In this document: positions 1-5,027 of the stretch, piece after piece
Layout: each line of letters begins with the position of its first letter
Position numbering within the stretch: position 1 is the first letter of the stretch
NCBI GenBank assembly: GCA_012515825.1
Contig: JAAYXQ010000265.1
Span: 1 to 7,172 of the forward strand
DNA length: 7,172 bases
Direction: 5' to 3'
Origin: Fibrobacter sp.
Lineage (GTDB): Bacteria > Fibrobacterota > Fibrobacteria > Fibrobacterales > Fibrobacteraceae
The notes under the pieces: model-generated
Database searches by the model: none
What the model was told of the DNA's origin: nothing
The model's input: the letters and a program-made list of their open reading frames with translations, nothing else
Position numbers and translations under genes: made by a program

Positions 1-21
1 AGACTTCGAAAAGAGGTTTAG
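1..21 (+). CDS. C-terminal fragment of an upstream gene, possibly RNA polymerase sigma-54 factor
   Basis: The first frame of the window reads Arg-Leu-Arg-Lys-Glu-Val and then a TAG stop at 19-21. Sigma-54 (RpoN) proteins typically end a short distance after the RpoN box with a tail of this kind (…R-x-R-K…), and rpoN directly upstream of hpf is a widespread gene order. The assignment rests on six residues and on the neighbour, so it is an inference. The second frame is also open from the left edge to a TGA at 170-172, but it has no start codon inside the window and a low-complexity translation, so I prefer the short tail. Confidence 0.3.
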   Translation, partial: RLRKEV

Positions 22-162
22 GGGTAGCTTTAAATCGAAAAGACAAGGAAAAAATGCGTTTTCTATAGTCCAATTTGGAACTGGGTCACAGAAAGTGTTT
101 TTAAAAGAGTTTATTTTTATATTAATAGAACGCTTTTCAGAGAAAAACAAATTTTTTCATGC

Positions 163-190
163 TTTTTTGTGAAAAATAGATGTATATACT
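163..190 (+). promoter_or_regulatory. Candidate promoter for the hpf-hprK-MCE operon
   Basis: TATACT at 185-190 matches the sigma-70 -10 consensus at five of six positions. The only -35 candidate at a suitable distance is the T tract at 163-168 (16-base spacer), which is a poor match. Transcription would start near 197, giving a leader of about 50 bases. Weak evidence; the group-specific promoter consensus of this organism may differ. Confidence 0.3.
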
Positions 191-197
191 CTGAATG

Positions 198-222
198 CAA
201 AACATTGGTTTTGTTTGAACAA
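198..222 (+). repeat. Overlapping small inverted repeats in the hpf leader
   Basis: CAAAAC (198-203) and GTTTTG (208-213) form a perfect 6-bp dyad with an ATTG loop. TTGTT (211-215) and AACAA (218-222) form a second dyad with a 2-base centre. They lie at or just after the predicted transcription start, where an operator could act. AT-rich DNA yields such dyads by chance, so function is unproven. Confidence 0.25.
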
Positions 223-235
223 CGTTTTTTAACAC

Positions 236-240
236 GGAGG
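236..240 (+). promoter_or_regulatory. Shine-Dalgarno site of hpf
   Basis: GGAGG lies 7 bases before the ATG at 248, a near-perfect site. It is the strongest ribosome binding site in the + strand cluster and fixes the hpf start. The two downstream genes lack comparable sites and probably depend on translation entering from hpf. Confidence 0.85.
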
Positions 241-247
241 ATCCATC

Positions 248-571
248 ATGGATATTAGTATTTCAGCTCGTCATTTTAACGCTTCTGCAAGCTTGCAAGC
301 TCGTGTTCAAGAAGAGATTGAAAAGTTGGGCAAGTTCTACCCAAACATCACCTCCGCCACTATTGTCTTGGATCATGAAGTAGAGCATATGCGCCGTTGT
401 GAAATTTCCTTAAATATTACCGGTAATGTGGTTGTCGCTTCTGCAGACGAAGAAAATATGGGCAAGGCTCTAGATGTTGCTCTTGAACGTGCTAAGACAC
501 AATTAAAGAAGCAAAACGAAAAACAAAAAGATCATAAAACACAATCACTGTCTGATTTGGTGAATAAGTGA
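248..571 (+). CDS. hpf: Ribosome hibernation promoting factor, short form (HPF/RaiA family)
   Basis: The 107-residue product has the features of the sigma-54 modulation/S30Ae family. It opens with the typical strand (MDISISARHFNAS), followed by a helix (LQARVQEEIEKLGKFYPNI), the strand-turn 'SATIVLDHE', the paired strands 'RCEISLNITGNVVVASADEEN' split by a glycine turn, and a second helix (MGKALDVALERAKTQLKK) ending in a basic tail. Family members bind the 30S subunit in the mRNA/tRNA channel and promote 100S dimers or inactive 70S ribosomes when growth slows. The length matches short HPF: there is no C-terminal dimerisation domain as in long HPF, and only a charged extension after about residue 90. 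The start is supported by a GGAGG site. Its TGA stop overlaps the GTG start of hprK (GTGA), indicating an operon with translational coupling. Confidence 0.93.
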   Translation: MDISISARHFNASASLQARVQEEIEKLGKFYPNITSATIVLDHEVEHMRRCEISLNITGNVVVASADEENMGKALDVALERAKTQLKKQNEKQKDHKTQSLSDLVNK

Positions 572-1596
572 GTGCTTATTCGTTAAAAGATATTCATGTG
601 AATTGTCGGGAAAAATATCCCGTTAAAAACTTATGGCTTAAACACAAGGATTTTCTCCGGTTGGAACTCTGTACTGGAGAAGATTCCTTAAATGGTTTTA
701 TTGAAGAAAGTGGTTTACATCGACCAGGGCTTGCTATGGCGGGCTTCACATCGGTGTATAGCTCACATCAAATTCAAGTGGTGGGGCATACCGAATGGAA
801 TTATTTAGAATCGCTTGGCTCTGAAAAACGCCGAGAAATATTTTCAAATTTATCTCAATTCCATTCTCCTCTTTGGGTGATTACTCATGAGCAAAAACCT
901 CATCAAGAATTGCTTGATATGTGTAACGCTCAAGGGACACCCATTTTTTGTACCCCCTTGTACACGTTTGAATTTGCAAATATTGTTCAACGTATTTTAG
1001 AAGACTTTTTTGCTCCTTATGCTGTTATTCACGCAAGTCTAGTAGATGTTTATGGCGTGGGCATGCTTTACATTGGTGAAAGTAATGTGGGCAAGTCAGA
1101 ATGTGTTCTTGATTTAGTAGAACGAGGGCATCGTTTAGTTGCAGATGATGTCGTTCATATCTCTCATATTGGGAATTCTATTATCGGTCGAGCGAATCCT
1201 ATGGTAAAACATCACATGGAAATTCGTGGAGTGGGGATTATCGATATTCGTTCTATGTTTGGAATTCATGCGGTACGTAAAACCAAAAAAATTGAAGTTA
1301 TTGTGGAATTGCAACAGTGGGATCGCCATACTACATATGACAGAACAGGGCTTAGTTCTTCCTTAGAAGAAATTATGGGTGTAAAAATCCCTCATATTTT
1401 AATTCCTGTGTTACCAGGAAAAAATTTAACCGTGATTTCTGAAGTGATTGCCATGAATTCATTAATGAAAATGGATGGTATGGATACCGCCTCTTCTTTC
1501 AATGAACTTCTTTTACGTCGAATTAAAGAAAAAGCTAAAGGCAACAAAGACGATTACATGGATGATAGCATCTTTAATGGCAATGCATATGAATAG
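568..1596 (+). CDS. hprK: HPr kinase/phosphorylase
   Basis: The 342-residue product is a bifunctional HprK, which phosphorylates HPr (or a relative) on its regulatory serine using ATP or PPi and can reverse the reaction by phosphorolysis. The N-terminal domain (about 1-140) is the less conserved one. The catalytic domain holds a His at 155 in 'VIHASLVDVYG' (the expected position of the catalytic His), the Walker A loop GESNVGKS at 170-177, 'LVADDVV' around Asp193-Asp194, and the family signature 'MEIRGVGIIDIRSMFG' at 217-232. The P-loop has Asn where most members have Gly (usual form GxSGxGKS), and Ala follows His155 where Gly is common. The start is GTG inside the hpf stop (GTGA overlap), without a strong site of its own. 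The final 20 or so residues are acidic and variable. No HPr or EI gene is in view, so the partner is unknown. Confidence 0.95.
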   Translation: MSAYSLKDIHVNCREKYPVKNLWLKHKDFLRLELCTGEDSLNGFIEESGLHRPGLAMAGFTSVYSSHQIQVVGHTEWNYLESLGSEKRREIFSNLSQFHSPLWVITHEQKPHQELLDMCNAQGTPIFCTPLYTFEFANIVQRILEDFFAPYAVIHASLVDVYGVGMLYIGESNVGKSECVLDLVERGHRLVADDVVHISHIGNSIIGRANPMVKHHMEIRGVGIIDIRSMFGIHAVRKTKKIEVIVELQQWDRHTTYDRTGLSSSLEEIMGVKIPHILIPVLPGKNLTVISEVIAMNSLMKMDGMDTASSFNELLLRRIKEKAKGNKDDYMDDSIFNGNAYE

Positions 1597-2470
1597 GTTT
1601 GTTTATCTATTTAAGAATAATTTTTTAGCTGTTCTTGTTTTTCTTTTGTTAGCGGCGATTGCTTTTTTTGCCTGGTTTTTCTTTCACCCATCAAGTCCTT
1701 ATCACGAACGCCAAACATTTGTGATTTATTTTGAGAAAATAGGTTCACTTGCTTCAGGTAGCCTTGTTCGCGTGAATGGAATGGAAAAGGGTAAAGTTCT
1801 AAGTACAGAATTAACAGAAGATGGGGTCTATGTAAAGGTGTGCTTATTTGCCGATTATAACGTTCCTAAAAACTCTTCATTTCGATTAATCAATACTGGA
1901 TTAGTGGGTAAACAAGAGGTCTCTATTCTTGCAGGAGATGCTTCAGGCTTTTTGATCTCTGGAGATACGGTGAATGGTCTTACAGACCAGGGTTTTTCGG
2001 AGATAAGCCGAAATTTATTTTTGATATTAAATGAACTCGATACAATAAAAGTAACGATTAGTTCCTTTATTGATACGATTACAAATGGTTCCATAGGGAA
2101 ATCTCTCTATTCTGTTGAAAAGAAAACTCGTTTTTTAACTCAAGACACCAAAAACAAAGTAACGTCTTGGATTACCGAATTAAGAAAAGTAAAAGAGGCT
2201 GCTCTCTCCATAATTCCAGAAGATCCCAAAATAAAAAAGGATATAGACCTCTTATTAGGTGATTTAAATCAATTAGAAAAAGAATTAGAGCAATTACAAC
2301 AAGAATTAGCCTCCATTTCCTTTGAAATACCAGAAAAAGGCACTGTAGGGCAAATTCTTAAAGACTCAAACCCGTTTTTAAAAAAGATTGACTCACTTAA
2401 AGTCAATATTGATCTGTTGATAGAAGAGATCAAAAAAAAGGGATTGGCTTTGAATATCGATATATTTTAG
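1589..2470 (+). CDS. MCE/MlaD-family protein, inner-membrane anchored, probable phospholipid transport component
   Basis: From the ATG at 1589 the product is 293 residues. It has a short positive N-terminus (MNRFVYLFKNN), one transmembrane helix at about 12-32, and an MCE domain at about 41-131 with the typical 'IGSLASGSLVRVNGMEKGKV' and 'TGLVGKQEVSILAG' segments. A long helical, coiled-coil-prone region (about 140-247, rich in Leu, Glu, Gln and Lys) follows, then a last helix ending 'KKKGLALNIDIF'. MCE proteins form periplasmic rings with an ABC permease and ATPase and move lipids between the membranes. The other Mla-type subunits are not in the window. The frame stays open upstream to 1475, but that stretch lies in hprK and is not MCE-like; ATGs at 1577, 1583 and 1589 are all possible starts. 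I choose 1589 for its normal anchor sequence. The 8-base overlap with hprK and lack of a Shine-Dalgarno site suggest coupling. Confidence 0.88.
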   Translation: MNRFVYLFKNNFLAVLVFLLLAAIAFFAWFFFHPSSPYHERQTFVIYFEKIGSLASGSLVRVNGMEKGKVLSTELTEDGVYVKVCLFADYNVPKNSSFRLINTGLVGKQEVSILAGDASGFLISGDTVNGLTDQGFSEISRNLFLILNELDTIKVTISSFIDTITNGSIGKSLYSVEKKTRFLTQDTKNKVTSWITELRKVKEAALSIIPEDPKIKKDIDLLLGDLNQLEKELEQLQQELASISFEIPEKGTVGQILKDSNPFLKKIDSLKVNIDLLIEEIKKKGLALNIDIF

Positions 2471-2583
2471 TCTTTTCAAGAAAAATCAAAAATACTCCTT
2501 CTTCTTTGTAAAAAAAAAGATAATTTATGCGGGTACCGTCAACAACGATTTCAATTTATGGAGTCGCAAACGAAGGGGTTCGT
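2471..2583 (+). other. Gap between the MCE gene and the DksA-like gene
   Basis: These 113 bases contain A tracts (nine A residues around 2510-2518) and TAAT-rich stretches that could serve as a promoter, but I cannot pick a convincing -35/-10 pair. No GC-rich hairpin terminator follows the MCE gene, so read-through into the next gene is possible. The frame of the next gene is open back to an ATG at 2527, which has no Shine-Dalgarno site. Confidence 0.5.
2573..2578 (+). promoter_or_regulatory. Shine-Dalgarno site deciding the DksA-like start
   Basis: AAGGGG lies 5 bases before the ATG at 2584. The upstream in-frame ATG at 2527 has no such site, and the 19 extra residues it would add do not look like the family N-terminus. 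The site therefore favours 2584. Confidence 0.7.
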
Positions 2584-3060
2584 ATGACAGAAAAAATACC
2601 GGTAAAAATGGATCAAAAAGATTTGGATTTTTTTGAAGCTTTACTTGCAGAGCGTCGCAGAGAGCTTGTATCCGCTCAAATGGATTCAGAAAACACAAAT
2701 GTATTTCATTCGCAAAAAGACCAAGGAGGAGAACTCGCAGGTTATTCAAATCATTTGGCAGATGCCGCTTCTGATTACACCTCTCTAGAAACCAATTTTG
2801 ATTTGGCTGCACGAGAAGGCAAATATCTAGTATACCTAGAAGAAGCCATACAGCGTGTAAAAAATGGTACTTTTGGTGTTTGCAAAGTTTGTAAGAATCT
2901 AATCCCTAAAGCACGCTTAGAAGCTGTTCCTACGGCAACAAAGTGTGTGGATTGTAAAGAAGAAACTAAGCGTAAAGAGCGTGAAGATAATCGTATTGAA
3001 ATGGCTCGTCTTTTTGCTGAGCAACAAAGGCGAGAATTAAAAACAAAAACCAATAATTAA
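2584..3060 (+). CDS. DksA/TraR-family C4 zinc-finger transcription regulator
   Basis: From the ATG at 2584 the product is 158 residues, close to the usual DksA length. An N-terminal helix (about 10-35, 'DLDFFEALLAERRREL') and a second helix (about 70-95) form the expected coiled coil. The tip segment 'NHLADAASDYTSLE' has Asp60 and Asp64 but not the exact DxxDxA of E. coli DksA; it resembles the 'NH-x-AD-x-A/G' tip of YteA-type relatives. A C4 zinc site follows: Cys100-x2-Cys103 and Cys121-x2-Cys124, with the family words 'GTFGVCKVC' and 'RLEAVPTATKCVDC'. A basic helix closes the protein. Family members enter the RNA polymerase secondary channel and, often with ppGpp, reset transcription of rRNA and amino-acid genes. 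Whether this one responds to ppGpp cannot be read here. The gene ends in a strong terminator and its TAA interlocks with the stop of the convergent gene. Confidence 0.9.
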   Translation: MTEKIPVKMDQKDLDFFEALLAERRRELVSAQMDSENTNVFHSQKDQGGELAGYSNHLADAASDYTSLETNFDLAAREGKYLVYLEEAIQRVKNGTFGVCKVCKNLIPKARLEAVPTATKCVDCKEETKRKEREDNRIEMARLFAEQQRRELKTKTNN

Positions 3061-4100
3061 TTCAAGCTTTCAAAAAATAAATCGCTTAAATAAGACCGGA
3101 AAGTATAAATCCTTTCCGGTTTTTCTTCTCTATGGGGCCAAGTAAAGTTGGATAAGAGAATTATAGCCGCATTTTGCTCAGGATCTGCAACAATACTTGC
3201 TCCTGTGAAACCAGTTTTTCCAAAAGTTCTAGAAGAACAACGAGTTCCCATAAAACGAGGGTTATTTAATTCAAATCCAAGAGCGGTTTGAGCGTTCATA
3301 GAAGGGTCAAGGGCATTCCTAGAGATTATATTCAAAATGCCAGCAGGCATCACCTGTTCGCCTTTATATAAGCCATCCTGAAGAAGCATTTGAACAAATT
3401 TCATTAAGTCTTCGATGGTAGAAAACATACCTGCAGAACCCACAGGAAACAACTGTTCTAAAATAAAAGCACTTTCATCGTGAACTACGCCTTGTATGAT
3501 CTCTTTTCTAAAGGCACAGTGTTCTGTAGGAATTATTTCAGAACGAGACATTCTTTGCAAAGGAAACCAGCCAGAACGAGTCATATGAAGGGGGTCGAAG
3601 AGAAGTTCTTTACCTAGAACCGAAAGCGATTTGCCACTAAAGCGTTGTAGAAGAATACCTAATAAAATACTCGCAGGGTTCCCGTAGTTAAAAATTGTTC
3701 CAGGAGCCTTTTCAAAAGAATAATTGTATAAGTGATTAAGAATTTCTTCTGGAGACAAGTGTTTTAAAGAACTCATCGGAATACGATAATCAAGGCTATG
3801 CGTGAGTAGGTGTTTTAAAAGAATTTGATCTCGGTAATTTGTTTGTAACTCTTGAATCCAAGAAGCTACGGGGGTTTCAGGAGATAATTCTCCTTTAAGA
3901 ATATAGTGAAGAGCAATAGTAGATGTTGGGCAGACCTTAGTGAGCGAAGCGATATCAAAAACAGAATCGGGGCAGGCATTTAAAGAAATGAATAACGTTT
4001 CTTGATTTGGCAGCAAAACGCCAACGACTGCTTTATCAAAAATTTGAGTTGATTGGGCTTGACTTAAAGCGAGAGAGATTTTTTCTTTTAAGCTATTCAT
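3057..4100 (-). CDS. Serine beta-lactamase-like hydrolase (class C / CubicO-type)
   Basis: From the ATG at 4098-4100 the product is 347 residues. It carries the three marks of the penicillin-recognising fold: Ser52-Leu-Thr-Lys55 in 'FDIASLTKVCPT', Tyr139-Gly-Asn141 in 'FNYGNP', and Lys295-Thr-Gly297 in 'FGKTGFTGAS'. Other family segments are 'LLKHLLTHSLDYR' and 'FDPLHMTRSGWFP', and 'VGSAGMFSTIEDLMKFVQMLL' where members often have 'GHAGLFSTAxDLxRF'. Members include class C beta-lactamases, DD-peptidases and esterases; the substrate cannot be told from the motifs. The frame is open upstream to a GTG at 4203-4205, adding 35 residues, but neither start has a Shine-Dalgarno site and the added part is not a clear signal peptide. 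I choose 4100 because the family N-terminus begins just after it. With this start the protein looks cytoplasmic; an exported form using the longer start cannot be excluded. Its stop overlaps the stop of the DksA-like gene by 3 bases. Confidence 0.85.
   Translation of the reverse strand: MNSLKEKISLALSQAQSTQIFDKAVVGVLLPNQETLFISLNACPDSVFDIASLTKVCPTSTIALHYILKGELSPETPVASWIQELQTNYRDQILLKHLLTHSLDYRIPMSSLKHLSPEEILNHLYNYSFEKAPGTIFNYGNPASILLGILLQRFSGKSLSVLGKELLFDPLHMTRSGWFPLQRMSRSEIIPTEHCAFRKEIIQGVVHDESAFILEQLFPVGSAGMFSTIEDLMKFVQMLLQDGLYKGEQVMPAGILNIISRNALDPSMNAQTALGFELNNPRFMGTRCSSRTFGKTGFTGASIVADPEQNAAIILLSNFTWPHREEKPERIYTFRSYLSDLFFESLN
3095..3124 (+). terminator. Intrinsic terminator of the DksA-like gene, inside the convergent gene
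   Basis: ACCGGAAAG (3095-3103) and CTTTCCGGT (3112-3120) form a perfect 9-bp stem with an 8-base loop. A T tract (3120-3124, then C and further T) follows on the + strand. Read on the - strand, the stem is followed by CTTATTTAAG and not by a U tract, so transcripts of the opposite gene should pass. The whole hairpin is coding sequence for the last residues of that gene. Confidence 0.85.
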
Positions 4101-4231
4101 GGTTTTATTAAAATAGTTAAGTTCAATGATAGATGCTAATCTTGTGGTGAACGTAAGTATGCTTGTAGCACTCTTTTTGATTAATAATAATGCTTTCTCT
4201 TGCACAATTATTTCTATTATGTTTTTCTCGC

Positions 4232-4260
4232 TTGTTTTTTCGAAACTCGGTAAATAGGAT
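4232..4260 (+). promoter_or_regulatory. Candidate promoter of the NUDIX gene
   Basis: TTGTTT (4232-4237) and TAGGAT (4255-4260) are separated by exactly 17 bases. The matches to consensus are three and four of six, so this is weak. Transcription would start near 4267, just before the hairpin at 4277-4302, placing that hairpin in the leader RNA. Confidence 0.25.
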
Positions 4261-4276
4261 CTATCATCATTTTTTA

Positions 4277-4311
4277 AGAAGTCTTTTACTAGAAAGACTT
4301 CTATATTTTTT
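4277..4311 (+). terminator. Terminator-like hairpin directly upstream of the NUDIX start
   Basis: AGAAGTCTTT (4277-4286) and AAAGACTTCT (4293-4302) form a perfect 10-bp stem with the 6-base loop TACTAG. On the + strand it is followed by ATA and six T residues (4306-4311), then by the NUDIX ATG at 4320. On the - strand no U tract follows. The form is that of a + strand intrinsic terminator or attenuator, although the stem is AT-rich. It may block read-through from upstream or act in the leader of the NUDIX mRNA. Confidence 0.55.
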
Positions 4312-4319
4312 ATTGGCGT

Positions 4320-4853
4320 ATGGAAGAATATATTGACATATTAAATGCGCATGGCGAACCATTAAACTATAGTGCTTCCAGAACAGAAGTACATGCGAAA
4401 GGTTTATGGCATCGTACGGTTCATATTTGGGTTTTTGACCTGAATGGAAAAATCTTATTTCAAAAACGAAGTCTAAAAAAAGAAAATCATCCAGGATTAC
4501 TAGACACGAGTTGCGCGGGTCATATTTCTGCAGGAGATGATAGCAGAAATGCGGGCGTTCGGGAACTTGCTGAAGAATTAGGTATTGTCAAGAAAACGGA
4601 AGATCTAAAATTTCTTTTTGAATCAAAGCATGAAACGGTGCTGAATAATGGCACATACTTAGATAATGAATATTACGATGTTTATCGGGTGGATCTTTCC
4701 TTAAAAGAAGTAGAAATGCTTAGCCCTCAAAAAAGCGAATTAGAATCGCTACATTGGTTTTCAATAAAAGAGTTTCAAGATCTTTTAGAAAAAGAACCTT
4801 CCCTTTTTGTAGAACATCCAGAAGACTTTAAGTACTTAAAACGCCTCGGTTAG
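4320..4853 (+). CDS. NUDIX hydrolase, YfcD / isopentenyl-diphosphate isomerase-like subgroup
   Basis: The 177-residue product begins in the usual way for this subgroup (MEEYIDILNAHGEP), followed by 'REVH…WHRTVHIW'-like sequence (residues 21-37) and the NUDIX box at 67-89. The box reads 'GHISAGDDSRNAGVRELAEELGI' in the pattern Gx5Ex7REUxEExGU, with Asp73 in place of the first Glu. The metal-binding REUxEE core is intact. A Cys at 65 ('DTSCAGH') sits just before the box; the related type I IPP isomerases have a catalytic Cys in this region, but the surrounding sequence is not theirs. Members hydrolyse nucleoside-diphosphate-linked compounds; the substrate is unknown. There is no clear Shine-Dalgarno site; the start is chosen because the family N-terminus begins there. 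The gene is divergent from the serine hydrolase and convergent with the lipoprotein gene, so it is probably transcribed alone. Confidence 0.88.
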   Translation: MEEYIDILNAHGEPLNYSASRTEVHAKGLWHRTVHIWVFDLNGKILFQKRSLKKENHPGLLDTSCAGHISAGDDSRNAGVRELAEELGIVKKTEDLKFLFESKHETVLNNGTYLDNEYYDVYRVDLSLKEVEMLSPQKSELESLHWFSIKEFQDLLEKEPSLFVEHPEDFKYLKRLG

Positions 4854-4861
4854 AGGCGTTT
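4839..4861 (+). terminator. Hairpin over the NUDIX stop codon, likely terminator
   Basis: AAACGCCTC (4839-4847) and GAGGCGTTT (4853-4861) form a perfect 9-bp stem with a 5-base loop (GGTTA) that contains part of the TAG stop. The tail (TTTCGTTATAAT) has a broken T tract, so efficiency is uncertain. The left arm encodes the last residues of the protein (Lys-Arg-Leu-Gly). Confidence 0.65.
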
Positions 4862-4918
4862 CGTTATAATCAAAAAATGGGTTTCAGCGAATAAGTAGAA
4901 AGATTTTTTTTTATCGTT

Positions 4919-5027
4919 CTTTACTTTATAGCAGGAAAAAACAAAAAAAGAACTGCTTTATTTTATAGCTGGGAAAAATAAAAAAAGAACAGCTTTACTT
5001 TATAGCAGGAATAAATAAAAAGAGCTT
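4919..5027 (-). repeat. Three tandem 37-base units derived from the 3' end of the lipoprotein gene
   Basis: Units begin at 4919, 4956 and 4993 with an exact 37-base period. Read on the - strand, each has 11 codons followed by a 4-base spacer (AGCT or AGCA). The unit at 4993-5027 is the live end of the COG3014-type gene, coding LFLFIPAIK and stop. The other two, in different frames from the gene and from each other, each code VLFLFFPAIK and stop. The two extra copies differ from each other within those codons at four bases, all synonymous third positions (Leu, Phe, Pro, Lys). Each extra unit places a run of seven T after a weak dyad (GCT…AGC), so the array could also help end transcription. 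Confidence 0.85.

Larger units (their letters stand above)
22..247. other. AT-rich intergenic region upstream of hpf
   Basis: This 226-base gap holds no convincing gene. It is very AT-rich, with several A and T tracts, as is common upstream of an active promoter. Its right part carries a candidate -10 element (185-190), two small overlapping dyads (198-213 and 211-222) and the hpf ribosome binding site (236-240). I found no clear terminator for the gene ending at 21 and no sigma-54 type GG-N10-GC pair. Confidence 0.6.

Noticed and set aside
76..110. Possible sigma-54 promoter (CTGGGTCACAG…)
   Set aside because: The GG is not followed at the required distance by GC, so the -24/-12 pattern fails.
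2..172. Frame open from the left edge to a TGA at 170-172
   Set aside because: There is no start codon inside the window, the composition is low-complexity Phe/Lys, and no family is recognisable. AT-rich intergenic DNA is a better reading.
1135..1329. Open frame on the - strand inside hprK
   Set aside because: It lies opposite the conserved catalytic domain of hprK, and its translation shows no family features.
1475..1588. Upstream extension of the MCE protein to an ATG at 1475
   Set aside because: The extra 38 residues lie in another frame of the hprK end, have no family features and would put the membrane anchor in mid-protein.
1855..2094. Open frame on the - strand inside the MCE gene
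   Set aside because: Shadow of the conserved MCE domain, with no start signal and no protein-like features.
2527..2583. Start of the DksA-like protein at the ATG at 2527
   Set aside because: No Shine-Dalgarno site precedes it, whereas the in-frame ATG at 2584 has AAGGGG and gives the usual family length.
2525..3053. Two open frames on the - strand inside the DksA-like gene
   Set aside because: Both are opposite the conserved coiled coil and zinc finger. Cys and Arg-rich translations are typical of antisense shadows.
4101..4205. GTG start at 4203-4205 for the serine hydrolase
   Set aside because: No ribosome binding site, and the added residues are neither a clear signal peptide nor family-like. 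It remains possible but is less likely than 4100.
4919..5027. CRISPR array
   Set aside because: The 37-base units follow each other with no variable spacers, and they derive from the adjacent gene's end.
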